A stretch of 41,942 nucleotides of DNA from an uncultured Alphaproteobacteria bacterium (GTDB lineage: Bacteria; Pseudomonadota; Alphaproteobacteria; HIMB59; GCA-002718135): assembly GCA_902600225.1 (NCBI GenBank), contig CACKIH010000010.1, forward strand, positions 1-41,942. The letters run 5' to 3'. Position 1 is the stretch's first letter. Each line of letters begins with the position of its first letter. Positions 7,668 to 15,739 of this stretch are shown piece after piece. Under the pieces are notes generated by a model that saw only the letters and a program-made list of their open reading frames with translations, ran no database searches and was not told the origin of the DNA. The translations under genes and the position numbers were made by a program.

Positions 7668-8831
7668 ATGAATGAACTCATTAAACCTAGCAATAAAATC
7701 CATACAATAGATGATGCAATAAGGTTATCAAAAAAGAGATTACCAAAATTAGTCTTTGATTTCATTGATGGAGCATCAGGAGATGATAAACTTGCTGAAA
7801 TTAATAGTAAAGCATTAGATCAAATTAGACTTGAACCTAAGGTTTTCAGAAATGTCGAGAATAGAAAATTAAGTAAAAAAATATTTGATTTTCATTTTGA
7901 TTATCCATTTGGATTTGCACCAATGGGAATGACAAATCTTTCATGGCCTGAAGCAGATAAAATGATAGCAAAAGAAAGTGCGTATAATAATATTCCAACA
8001 TGTGTTTCAATGGCTTCTAGTACTACGCTTGAAGATATGTTTACTTTTTCAGAAGGTCATTCGTGGATGCAAATATATATTTTTCAAAGTGAAGAATTTA
8101 TTATGGAATTATTAAAAAGAGCAGAAGGCATAGGGTATGAGGTTTTAATTCTCACTGTTGATGTTCCTATTCTTTCAAGAAGAGCCAGAGATGATAGAAA
8201 TGGATTTGGTTATCCATTTAAAATTGGCCCAAAACAATTTTTAGATTTTGCACTACATCCTCAATGGAGCTTAACAACTTTGTTTAAAGGTGCTCCACAA
8301 CCAATGAATTATGTTACCTCCAAAAGTGGTGATCAAGTTTTTAGACGAAAAGAAAGTAGAGGGGCAACTGATTGGCATACTCTAAAAAGGGTTCGTGACT
8401 CTTGGAAAGGAAAATTAATAATCAAAGGAGTAATGAATTCTGAAGATGCTTTGAAAATTAAAGAGGCTGGTGCTGATGCAATTCAAGTATCAAATCATGG
8501 TGGAAGACAATTAGATAGTGCTACTGCTTCTATTAATGCTTTACCATTAATACGAAAAGCTTTGGGAGACGATTTTCCAATACTTTTTGATAGTGGCATT
8601 AGAAGTGGTAGTGATATTTTACGTGCATTAGCTTTGGGAGCTGACTTTGTTATGTTTGGCAGACCTCTAATGTATGCTATCGGTGCGGATGGCGCAAAAG
8701 GTCTTAGAAGAATCATAAACCTTATTAAAGAAGAGTTAAGTACAAATCTTGGCTTAGTGGGATTAACCGATATAAATGAAGTTGATAAAAAAATTATAGC
8801 AGAGAAATTTTTTAAGGATATAAAGTATTAA
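7668..8831 (+). CDS. FMN-dependent alpha-hydroxyacid oxidase/dehydrogenase (LldD/glycolate oxidase family)
   Basis: The family oxidises an L-2-hydroxyacid to a 2-oxoacid with FMN, giving electrons to oxygen or the respiratory chain. All core motifs are present in 387 residues: FAPMGMTNL (84-91), MQIYIF with Y137, LTVDVP (162-167), IIKG with K253, the active-site SNHGGRQLD with H277 and R280, and DSGIRSGSDILRALALGAD for FMN phosphate. The tyrosine that binds the substrate carboxylate in glycolate oxidase (Y24, in VYDYY) is F32 here (LVFDFIDG). This may mark a different substrate. It lies 1 bp upstream of a ThDP enzyme, so its 2-oxoacid product is probably decarboxylated next. Family certain, substrate unknown. 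Confidence 0.93.
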   Translation: MNELIKPSNKIHTIDDAIRLSKKRLPKLVFDFIDGASGDDKLAEINSKALDQIRLEPKVFRNVENRKLSKKIFDFHFDYPFGFAPMGMTNLSWPEADKMIAKESAYNNIPTCVSMASSTTLEDMFTFSEGHSWMQIYIFQSEEFIMELLKRAEGIGYEVLILTVDVPILSRRARDDRNGFGYPFKIGPKQFLDFALHPQWSLTTLFKGAPQPMNYVTSKSGDQVFRRKESRGATDWHTLKRVRDSWKGKLIIKGVMNSEDALKIKEAGADAIQVSNHGGRQLDSATASINALPLIRKALGDDFPILFDSGIRSGSDILRALALGADFVMFGRPLMYAIGADGAKGLRRIINLIKEELSTNLGLVGLTDINEVDKKIIAEKFFKDIKY

Positions 8832-8832
8832 A

Positions 8833-10575
8833 ATGGGAGATAAAAAGATTAGAGGTGGGGCATTAGTTGCAAGAGCTCTTAGAGACAAAGGTATTGATAA
8901 TGTATTTACACTTTCTGGAGGTTTTTGTAATCCAGCACTTGAAGGATTTATGGAGTGTCAAATTAATGTAATTAATTGTCCTCATGAACAAATTGCTGGT
9001 CATTTAGCTGATGGTCATACTAGAATATCAAGAAAACCATCCGTTTGTATTGTCGGGCCAGAAGGTTTTGCAAATGCAGTGCCTTCAATGATGGAAGCAT
9101 GGGGTGAAAGATCACCTGTTATTTTTATAACTGGATCAAGTAGCTTAAAAAGACAAGGAGCAGGTGGTTTTAAAGAAATAGATGATGTATCTATAGCAGC
9201 ACCGTTAACAAAATACAGTGCAAGTATAACAGATGGCAATAGAATAAGAGAGTTCGTAGATAAAGCATATAGAATTGCAACAAATGGCTATCCTGGTGCA
9301 GTACATTTAAGTGTACCAGTAGATATAATGTTTTCATCATTTGCAGATGATGCAGGTTTAGAAGAAAGACCTTTTACTCATCAAAAGAAACCTCTCGCAA
9401 AAGCTTGGCCCAATCCTGAGAGTTTAAATGAAATATTTGATTTAGCTATTAATGCACAAAACCCTGTTTTTATTGGAGGGCATGGTGTTTGGTGGTCTAG
9501 TGCAGAAAAAAAATTAGAGCAAGCAGGCTTTGAATTAAACATTCCAATATTTAATATACCATACCATCAGAAGCTTTTAGGCGAAGAAGTAGATTCATAC
9601 ATGGGTCTGGCAGATATTCATCAATATCCTCCATCAAAAATGGCTCTTCATGAATCAGATTTGGTTCTTATGATTGGTGCACGTCTTGATAATCAAATGA
9701 ATTTTGGAAATCCTCCACTTTTTCCAAAAAGTACTAAGCTTGTTTGTATTAATGGATCGCATGAAGAAATAGAATTAAATAGAGCTGCAGATATTAACTT
9801 ACTTTGTGACCCTGGAGTTTTTTTGGATAAACTCATAGAGTTAAAGAAAAACAGTAAATGGAAACTAAACAATGAATGGTTTAATAAGAATAAAAAAGAG
9901 AAAAAAAATTGGATCAATAAAACATTAGATGACTTAAATAAAGAAACTGAAGAGACCAAAAAAAATGGTGGAAAAATTCATCCTCTTCAATTAGCTTTAG
10001 ATGTTCAAGAAGTGTTAACTGAAAATGATTGGTTAGTTATTGATGGTGGTAATACGCATTTCTGGTCCGAGATTGCAATTAATATTGCTGGATCAAAAGG
10101 TAAAAAACTCGGAGGAATATTGCATCCAGGTACCTTCAGTATGTTAGGTGTTGGAGTTCCTTTTGCAATATCAGCTAAAAATCTTAATCCTAAATCTAAT
10201 GTTGTTTTAATAAGTGGAGATGGTGCATTTTTATCTGGAGGATTGTCAATTGAAGCTGCATTTCAAGAAAAAAAACCTATTGTTGTTGTTATAGATAATA
10301 ATGGAGGTCTTGACTGTATTTCTCAACAACAAGAAAGGTTATTTGAAAGTGGGAAACATTTTGCAACTGATTTTAGAGACATTCCATTTCATTCAATTTT
10401 TGAAGGTTTTGGGGGACATGGAGAATTAGTTACTAAAAGAGAGGGTTTAGGCCCTGCTCTAAAAAGAGCATTAGAAAGTGGTAAAACTGCATGTGTAAAT
10501 GTTAAAGCTAAAGGTGTTATAAGTCCAATAGTTGCTGCAGTTAGTGATAAAAGAGATAAAGCGTCTATAGAGTAG
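8833..10575 (+). CDS. Thiamine diphosphate enzyme, acetolactate synthase/2-oxoacid decarboxylase superfamily
   Basis: This 580-residue enzyme has the three-domain architecture of the AHAS/decarboxylase superfamily. The N-terminal domain holds the cofactor-activating glutamate, E52 in CPHEQIAGHLADG. The C-terminal domain holds the ThDP/Mg motif, GDG near 460 followed by DNNGG near 487. E52 argues against glyoxylate carboligase, which has valine there. Sulfopyruvate decarboxylase-like, oxalyl-CoA decarboxylase-like or acetolactate synthase-like roles remain possible. Directly after a hydroxyacid oxidase gene, the simplest reading is decarboxylation or carboligation of the 2-oxoacid made by that oxidase. 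Start ATG lies 1 bp after the upstream stop. Confidence 0.9.
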   Translation: MGDKKIRGGALVARALRDKGIDNVFTLSGGFCNPALEGFMECQINVINCPHEQIAGHLADGHTRISRKPSVCIVGPEGFANAVPSMMEAWGERSPVIFITGSSSLKRQGAGGFKEIDDVSIAAPLTKYSASITDGNRIREFVDKAYRIATNGYPGAVHLSVPVDIMFSSFADDAGLEERPFTHQKKPLAKAWPNPESLNEIFDLAINAQNPVFIGGHGVWWSSAEKKLEQAGFELNIPIFNIPYHQKLLGEEVDSYMGLADIHQYPPSKMALHESDLVLMIGARLDNQMNFGNPPLFPKSTKLVCINGSHEEIELNRAADINLLCDPGVFLDKLIELKKNSKWKLNNEWFNKNKKEKKNWINKTLDDLNKETEETKKNGGKIHPLQLALDVQEVLTENDWLVIDGGNTHFWSEIAINIAGSKGKKLGGILHPGTFSMLGVGVPFAISAKNLNPKSNVVLISGDGAFLSGGLSIEAAFQEKKPIVVVIDNNGGLDCISQQQERLFESGKHFATDFRDIPFHSIFEGFGGHGELVTKREGLGPALKRALESGKTACVNVKAKGVISPIVAAVSDKRDKASIE

Positions 10576-10578
10576 GAT

Positions 10579-10914
10579 ATGGCAATTTTTTCTACACATT
10601 TACTAAACTCAATAGATGGCACGCATGCAAGTGATGTAGAAATTGTTATTTATAAAGTAAATAATAATAACAAAGTTGTATTTCTAGAAGATAAAACAGA
10701 TAGCTCTGGAAGAATGCTTAAAGAATTTGAATTAACGGAAGAAGATTGTGAAAGTGATTATGAAATGATAATTAATTCTGGTAAATATTTTAGAAATACT
10801 AGTGAAATAATTAATTCAATAAGTGTTAAATTTAAAATGAAAGATCCTCTTAAAAAATATCACATACCTTTAATTGTTTCTCCAAACGGATACTCAATAT
10901 GGTGGTCTAAATAA
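10579..10914 (+). CDS. Transthyretin-like/5-hydroxyisourate hydrolase family protein lacking the YRGS tail
   Basis: A 111-residue protein with the size and motifs of HIUase. STHLLNSIDG carries H7, TDSSGR carries R45, and YHIPLIVSPNGYS carries H95 at the usual sites. HIUase ends GYST-YRGS, and that last tetrapeptide is part of the active site. Here the protein ends at the same length but reads IWWSK. It may therefore be a hydrolase or lactonase-like enzyme with another substrate, or a non-catalytic relative. No other purine-catabolism gene is nearby. It starts 3 bp after the ThDP enzyme stop and ends directly at the ATG of the DmdA-like gene, so it is part of the operon. Confidence 0.82.
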   Translation: MAIFSTHLLNSIDGTHASDVEIVIYKVNNNNKVVFLEDKTDSSGRMLKEFELTEEDCESDYEMIINSGKYFRNTSEIINSISVKFKMKDPLKKYHIPLIVSPNGYSIWWSK

Positions 10915-12036
10915 ATGAGTAATTCAGGATTAAACATGTCTAGACGTATTAGGAGGACTCCCTATACCGAAAAAGTAATTGAGGCTGGTGTAAGTGGTTT
11001 TACTGTAGTTAATCATATGCTTCTTCCAAAATCATATAAAGCAACAGTAGAAGAAGATTACTGGCACTTATCTAAAAATACTCAAATTTGGGATGTTTCA
11101 TGTCAACGTCAGGTTCAAATAATAGGACAAGATGCTGCAAAATTAATACAACTCATGTCTCCAAGATCAATAAAAGATATGCCTATTGGTAAATGTTACT
11201 ATTATCCAATGATTGATGAAAATGCAGGGATGATAAATGATCCTGTACTTTTAAAATTAAGTGAAAATAAATATTGGCTATCAGTTGCAGACTCAGACGT
11301 TCTACTTTGGGCAAAAGGCTTGGCTGTAGGAAGAAATTTTAAAGTTGATATTATAGAGCCAGATATTTACCCTCTAGCAATTCAGGGTCCAAAATCTGAA
11401 GAATTAATGTCATCAATATTTGGAGAAAAAATTAAAAAATTAAAATTCTTTCATTTTTCTTTTTTTGAATTTGAAGGAACAAAACAGATAATTGCAAGAT
11501 CAGGATATAGTAAACAAGATGGTTTTGAGATTTATCTTAAAGGTTTTAGTTTAGGAAAAAAACTTTGGGAAACTATTTGGGAAGCAGGAAAAGATTTTAA
11601 TATTTCACCTGGATGTCCAAATTTAATTGATAGAATAGAAGGTGGTTTATTATCCTATGGTAATGAATTTACTTTAGAAAATAATCCAATTGAATGTGGA
11701 TTTGATAATTATTGTAACAATTTATCTCATGATTTCATTGGAAAAAATGCACTAAAAAAAATATTAAAAAATGGAGTAGATAAAAAAATAAAAGGAATTA
11801 CTTTTGATGGGTTCCCGACTCCTCCATGCTCAATACCTTTTCCTGTATATTCAAAAAATAGATTTCAAATTGGTAATATCACCTCTGGTATTTATTCACC
11901 GTTTTTAAAAACCAATATTGGGCTATCAATGGTTGATAGAGATTATTGGAATGATGGGCAGGATGTTATCGTATTAACACCAGATAATATTGAGAGAAAA
12001 GGTAAAGTGTGCTCACTACCTTTTAATTATTCTTAA
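10915..12036 (+). CDS. DmdA-like folate-dependent demethylase (DMSP demethylase family)
   Basis: DmdA moves a methyl group from DMSP to tetrahydrofolate, leaving methylmercaptopropionate. This 373-residue protein matches the DmdA pattern as I recall it along its length: RRTPYTEKVIEAGV, EDYWHLSKNTQIWDVSCQRQ (47-66), LMSPR, GMINDPVLLKL (105-115), WLSVADSDVLLWAKGLA, LAIQGPKSEELM, SRSGYSKQDGFEIY-like residues near 195-207, SPGCPNLIDRIEGGLLSYGNE (231-251). Length agrees with SAR11 DmdA (about 369). Its place beside an unusual set of enzymes, and a divergent C-terminal third, leave open whether it is true DmdA or a paralogue for a related onium compound. An internal ATG at 10936 (MSRRIRR) is an alternative start. 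Confidence 0.85.
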   Translation: MSNSGLNMSRRIRRTPYTEKVIEAGVSGFTVVNHMLLPKSYKATVEEDYWHLSKNTQIWDVSCQRQVQIIGQDAAKLIQLMSPRSIKDMPIGKCYYYPMIDENAGMINDPVLLKLSENKYWLSVADSDVLLWAKGLAVGRNFKVDIIEPDIYPLAIQGPKSEELMSSIFGEKIKKLKFFHFSFFEFEGTKQIIARSGYSKQDGFEIYLKGFSLGKKLWETIWEAGKDFNISPGCPNLIDRIEGGLLSYGNEFTLENNPIECGFDNYCNNLSHDFIGKNALKKILKNGVDKKIKGITFDGFPTPPCSIPFPVYSKNRFQIGNITSGIYSPFLKTNIGLSMVDRDYWNDGQDVIVLTPDNIERKGKVCSLPFNYS

Positions 12037-12037
12037 A

Positions 12038-12484
12038 ATGAGTCATTCAATCAAATTAGAGTGGGAATTAGGAGATCAAAAACTCGAATTTGGAAAATAC
12101 TTAACTGATCACACAGTAATGCTTAACGAAAATGTATCTATTGATGCGGGATCATCTCCAGATTATGGAGGAAGCGAAACTAATATTAATCCAGAACAAA
12201 AACTAGCTGCAGCTGTAAGTAGTTGTTTTATGATGACGTTTTTAGCTTTAGCTGCAAAAATGAAATGGCCAGTTATTAATTACAAAGATAAAGCAATTTC
12301 GTATTTAGGAAAAAATGCAGAGGGAAGAATGTTCGTCAACAAAATAGAGTTAAATCCAGCTATAGTATTTGAAGATAATTTTAACATTTCTGATGAAGAA
12401 ATGAAAAAGATGAAAGAGAGATCACATAAGTATTGTTTTATCGCTAATTCACTATCTAAAGATGTTGAGATTCAAATTAATTAA
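12038..12484 (+). CDS. OsmC/Ohr family peroxide reductase
   Basis: Family members reduce organic hydroperoxides and hydrogen peroxide with a pair of cysteines. This 148-residue protein has both: C63 in AVSSCFMMTFLALA and C133 in HKYCFIANS. EQKLAAAVSSC is the usual helix start. I place the start at the ATG at 12038, 1 bp after the upstream stop; an earlier in-frame ATG at 11990 would overlap the DmdA-like gene by 47 bp and add residues not seen in the family. A peroxide reductase makes sense beside an FMN hydroxyacid oxidase that may release peroxide. That link is inferred. Confidence 0.88.
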   Translation: MSHSIKLEWELGDQKLEFGKYLTDHTVMLNENVSIDAGSSPDYGGSETNINPEQKLAAAVSSCFMMTFLALAAKMKWPVINYKDKAISYLGKNAEGRMFVNKIELNPAIVFEDNFNISDEEMKKMKERSHKYCFIANSLSKDVEIQIN

Positions 12485-13276
12485 ATGAATTTTAATCTAA
12501 TTTTAACAGAAAAAAATAATAATATTTTTAATATTATTCTTAATGATCAGAAAAACCAAAATACTTTAAGCGAAAACATGATCAATGAATTAACATCTGC
12601 GCTAGAAATTGCTGATAAAGATAATGAAGTAAAAGTAATTATTTTATCATCAAAAGGTAATATTTTTTGTGCAGGACATAATTTAAAAGATTTAAATTCA
12701 CAAAGATTGCAAAATGACAAAGGTGAAAGCTATTTTAAAAAAATATTTCAAATGTGCTCTCAGCTTATGCTCAAAATTAATAAAAATAATAAACCAGTTA
12801 TAGCTATGGTTGATGGTATTGCTACTGCAGCAGGCTGTCAGTTAATTTCTAGCTGTGATTTAGCCTACTCAAGTAGTAGAGCAAAATATGCAACCCCGGG
12901 TGTTAACATAGGATTATTTTGTTCTACGCCAATGGTTCCATTATCAAGAACTGTAGGTAAAAAACAAGCAATGGAAATGCTTCTCACAGGAGATCTTATA
13001 GATGCAAATAAAGCATTAAGGATTGGTTTAATAAATGATGTCTTTGAAGAAGATAGTTTAAAAGAAAATGTATTTCAAATTGCTAAAAAAATATCTTCTA
13101 AATCTTCTAATACTATTAAAATTGGTAAAGAAGCTTTTTACAAACAAAAAGATATGAATTTAGAAGACGCCTATACTTTTACTTCAAAGGTAATGACGGA
13201 AAATATGTTACATGATGATTCTAAGGAAGGCATTGATGCTTTTTTAGAAAAGAGAGAACCAAATTGGAAAGAATAA
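12485..13276 (+). CDS. Enoyl-CoA hydratase/isomerase (crotonase) family protein
   Basis: Crotonase-fold enzymes act on CoA thioesters: hydration, isomerisation or hydrolysis. This 263-residue protein has both oxyanion-hole blocks: IFCAGHNLKDL (about 57-67) and the GIATAAGCQLISSCDLAYSS helix (about 113-132), then TPGVNIGLFCSTP. The C-terminal DAFLEKREPNWKE is typical. It is the last gene of the operon, its ATG directly abutting the upstream stop. DmdD, the methylthioacryloyl-CoA hydratase of the DMSP demethylation pathway, belongs to this superfamily, but I cannot show orthology. No acyl-CoA synthetase is present in the operon. Confidence 0.9.
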   Translation: MNFNLILTEKNNNIFNIILNDQKNQNTLSENMINELTSALEIADKDNEVKVIILSSKGNIFCAGHNLKDLNSQRLQNDKGESYFKKIFQMCSQLMLKINKNNKPVIAMVDGIATAAGCQLISSCDLAYSSSRAKYATPGVNIGLFCSTPMVPLSRTVGKKQAMEMLLTGDLIDANKALRIGLINDVFEEDSLKENVFQIAKKISSKSSNTIKIGKEAFYKQKDMNLEDAYTFTSKVMTENMLHDDSKEGIDAFLEKREPNWKE

Positions 13277-13280
13277 TTTC

Positions 13281-14216
13281 TCATTTTTTTGTACCATCAT
13301 TAAAAGTTCCAAAAAATCTATCCCAAGGCATTTCTATAGTTCCATAATTACAATTAAAGTATCGGTGGTGAAGTTGGTGAAAGAAATCACCTGCTTTTAA
13401 TCTTTTTTTATCTTTGATCACAATACTATCAAAGCCGGAATGACTAAAAGCTGGATTTAATCCTTGTTGATAAAAATGAAAAAGTACATGTATTGGACTT
13501 GACGGAATAACAAAATGTATAACTACTGTTGAAAAGTATAAAATATGTTCGATAGGATGCATAGATATGCCACTCCAAGGTCCTGGACTTATATTTCTAT
13601 GATGTAAATTGTGAACAGTTTTATAGAGAAAAGTAAAATGTAATAATCGATGAATAATATAAAAGTGCGCACTTGACCAAATAGGAATTAAAATAAAAAA
13701 TATTCCATACCAAAAAGGGTTATCATACCAAAACATGATAGGAACGATATCATTACTTGCTGCCCAAAAATAAAAACTTTCAAATATTGTCCATATAGTA
13801 ACACCACTTATAATTGTCCAAAAAATATTATCAAAAAGTTGATTATTGAAAGTAAATTTTTTTACTTTTTCATCTATAAATTTTTTTTCAAATTTAAGTT
13901 TTTTACTTTGTCCTTTTAAGTAATAAAACCAAAAATGTAGAGAACCAGCAACAAGAGTGATTAAAATACAATTTCTAATCCATAACTGTGCAATCCACGA
14001 AAAAGAAAAATTTTTCATTTCTTCAGCAGATGGGTGAAACAAATAGAATATAAATATAGCAAGTAGAACTTCAATTATAATTGAACTAATGTGAAGCCAA
14101 TAAGAAGCTAGCCATTTGAAAAACAATAAAAAATTTGGTGGCCAATCTAATATTGGCGATAATTTAATTGGTAAGGTTGGTTGCCAATTCCATTCATGGC
14201 GATTTTTTAAACTCAT
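13281..14216 (-). CDS. Membrane fatty acid hydroxylase/sterol desaturase family protein
   Basis: The family is a di-iron, membrane-bound oxygenase that hydroxylates or desaturates alkyl chains. This 311-residue protein has the diagnostic histidine clusters: HRLLH (near 185-190), HNLHHR (near 200-206), HPIEH (about 220) and HQLHHRYFNCNYG (near 280). There are several hydrophobic segments, at about 28-62, 75-100, 135-155 and 160-185. It is the last of three minus-strand genes with an ALDH and a GMC oxidoreductase; the ALDH stop lies 1 bp away from its start codon. Together they could hydroxylate an alkyl group and oxidise it to the acid. Substrate unknown. Its stop is 4 bp from the convergent crotonase stop. 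Confidence 0.9.
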   Translation of the reverse strand: MSLKNRHEWNWQPTLPIKLSPILDWPPNFLLFFKWLASYWLHISSIIIEVLLAIFIFYLFHPSAEEMKNFSFSWIAQLWIRNCILITLVAGSLHFWFYYLKGQSKKLKFEKKFIDEKVKKFTFNNQLFDNIFWTIISGVTIWTIFESFYFWAASNDIVPIMFWYDNPFWYGIFFILIPIWSSAHFYIIHRLLHFTFLYKTVHNLHHRNISPGPWSGISMHPIEHILYFSTVVIHFVIPSSPIHVLFHFYQQGLNPAFSHSGFDSIVIKDKKRLKAGDFFHQLHHRYFNCNYGTIEMPWDRFFGTFNDGTKK

Positions 14217-14217
14217 T

Positions 14218-15690
14218 TTAAAATGGATCTGGTTGGGAGGGATTGGTTGCTAACCATGTAGATTTGGTCTGCATGTAACTTTGCATTCCTTCCCATCCAT
14301 TTTCACGACCGTATCCTGATTGCTTGAAGCCTCCGACTGGTGATTGAGTAGAAGCATTAAAATAATTATTTATATAAACAGTTCCAGCTTCTATCTTATC
14401 TGCTAAACGTATAGCTTTATTAGTATCATTAGTCCAAATACCTGCTGCAAGCCCATAGATAGTATCATTTGCAATTTTAATTACTTCATCTTCATCCTCC
14501 CAAGTTTGTATTGAGGCTACAGGTCCAAATACTTCATTTTGAGCTAAATCATCTTCATTTGGAACATTGTCAAAAATAGTTGGTCCAATATAGTATCCTT
14601 CAGACTTTTGTTCTTTTCTTCCATCAATTAATAATTTTAAACCTCTTTTTTCAGCTGCTTCTATCTTAGATAAAATTAATTCATATTGCTCTTTATTTGC
14701 TATAGGTCCTATTTGTGTTGCAACATCATTTGGGTGACCAACTTTAGCTTTTTTAACAACTTCTAATAAATTATGAGTAAATTTATCTTTTATATCTTTA
14801 TGTACTAATATTCTTGAACCTGAAATACAGCTATGACCTGAAACTGGAAAGATTCCTGATACAACTCCATTAACTGTTAAAGTTAAATTAGCATCTTTAA
14901 ATATAATTTGTGGTGATTTTCCTCCTAGCTCCATAATAATAGGTTTAACATTTTTGGATGCACTTAAACTTGCTGCACTCCCCCCTTTTGTTCCACCTGT
15001 AAAACTTATCATTCTAACATCTTGATGTTCAATAAGAGGTGCACCGGTGGTAGGACCAAAACCAGTAACAACATTAATCAAACCTTCTGGAAGATCGGCT
15101 TCTTCTAGAATTTTCATTAGCTCTAATGTAGAGCACGATGCTCTTTCTGATGGTTTAATTACAACTGTATTGCCTGCAGCTATTGCCGGCGCTAATTTCC
15201 AGATCAATGTTCCAATTGGTGAGTTCCAAGGAAGAATAAGTGCAACAACTCCAAATGGTTCCCATTTTAAATAATTATGCATATTTGGAACCTCTGAAGG
15301 TATCAATCTACCTTCATACTTGTCACACATGCCTGCATAATAATAAAAACTCTCAGTCTGCCAGCTGGTTAAAGAAGGAGTGATATTTTTTGGAAGTTTG
15401 CCGTTGTCTTTAGTTTCTATTTGCCCAATGCGTTCTGCATTTTTAGCAATAATATCTCCAATTCTATTTAATGTTCTCCCTCTTTCTGCTGGATGCATTT
15501 TACCATAAGGACCATCATAATAAGCATGTTTAGCAGATGATACTGCAAGATTAATATCTTTTTCATTACAGTCAGGGATCCTTGCCCATACTTTACCTAT
15601 AGATGGATCCTCACTTTCAAAATATTTTTTAGAAGAAGGGTTATGCCATTTATTTCCTGCATAAAATTTGTAGGTTTGGATTTCAGACAT
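14218..15690 (-). CDS. Aldehyde dehydrogenase, NAD(P)-dependent (betaine aldehyde dehydrogenase-like)
   Basis: This 490-residue enzyme oxidises an aldehyde to its acid. It shows ILPWNSPIGTLIWKLAPAIAAGNTVVIKPSE for cofactor binding, SFTGGTKGG, the catalytic glutamate block IMELGGKSP and the catalytic cysteine near residue 288 in SGHSCISGSRI. EVFGPVASIQ and GGFKQSGYGRENG near the C-terminus are typical. It lies between the hydroxylase and a choline dehydrogenase-like GMC enzyme. That order resembles betBA and suggests it handles the aldehyde made by the GMC enzyme. Assigning it as betaine aldehyde dehydrogenase would go beyond the evidence. Confidence 0.93.
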   Translation of the reverse strand: MSEIQTYKFYAGNKWHNPSSKKYFESEDPSIGKVWARIPDCNEKDINLAVSSAKHAYYDGPYGKMHPAERGRTLNRIGDIIAKNAERIGQIETKDNGKLPKNITPSLTSWQTESFYYYAGMCDKYEGRLIPSEVPNMHNYLKWEPFGVVALILPWNSPIGTLIWKLAPAIAAGNTVVIKPSERASCSTLELMKILEEADLPEGLINVVTGFGPTTGAPLIEHQDVRMISFTGGTKGGSAASLSASKNVKPIIMELGGKSPQIIFKDANLTLTVNGVVSGIFPVSGHSCISGSRILVHKDIKDKFTHNLLEVVKKAKVGHPNDVATQIGPIANKEQYELILSKIEAAEKRGLKLLIDGRKEQKSEGYYIGPTIFDNVPNEDDLAQNEVFGPVASIQTWEDEDEVIKIANDTIYGLAAGIWTNDTNKAIRLADKIEAGTVYINNYFNASTQSPVGGFKQSGYGRENGWEGMQSYMQTKSTWLATNPSQPDPF

Positions 15691-15739
15691 AATTTATTTA
15701 AACTTAAATATTTTCATTGGTCAACTTATTTGTGATTAA

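Noticed and set aside
8833..10914. Glyoxylate carboligase plus HIUase as part of purine/allantoin breakdown
   Set aside because: The ThDP enzyme has glutamate, not the valine of Gcl, at the cofactor-activating position; the HIUase-like protein lacks YRGS; no urate or allantoin gene is present.
11990..12037. Earlier in-frame ATG for the OsmC gene
   Set aside because: It lies inside the DmdA-like gene and would add residues not found in the family; the ATG at 12038 directly after the upstream stop is better.
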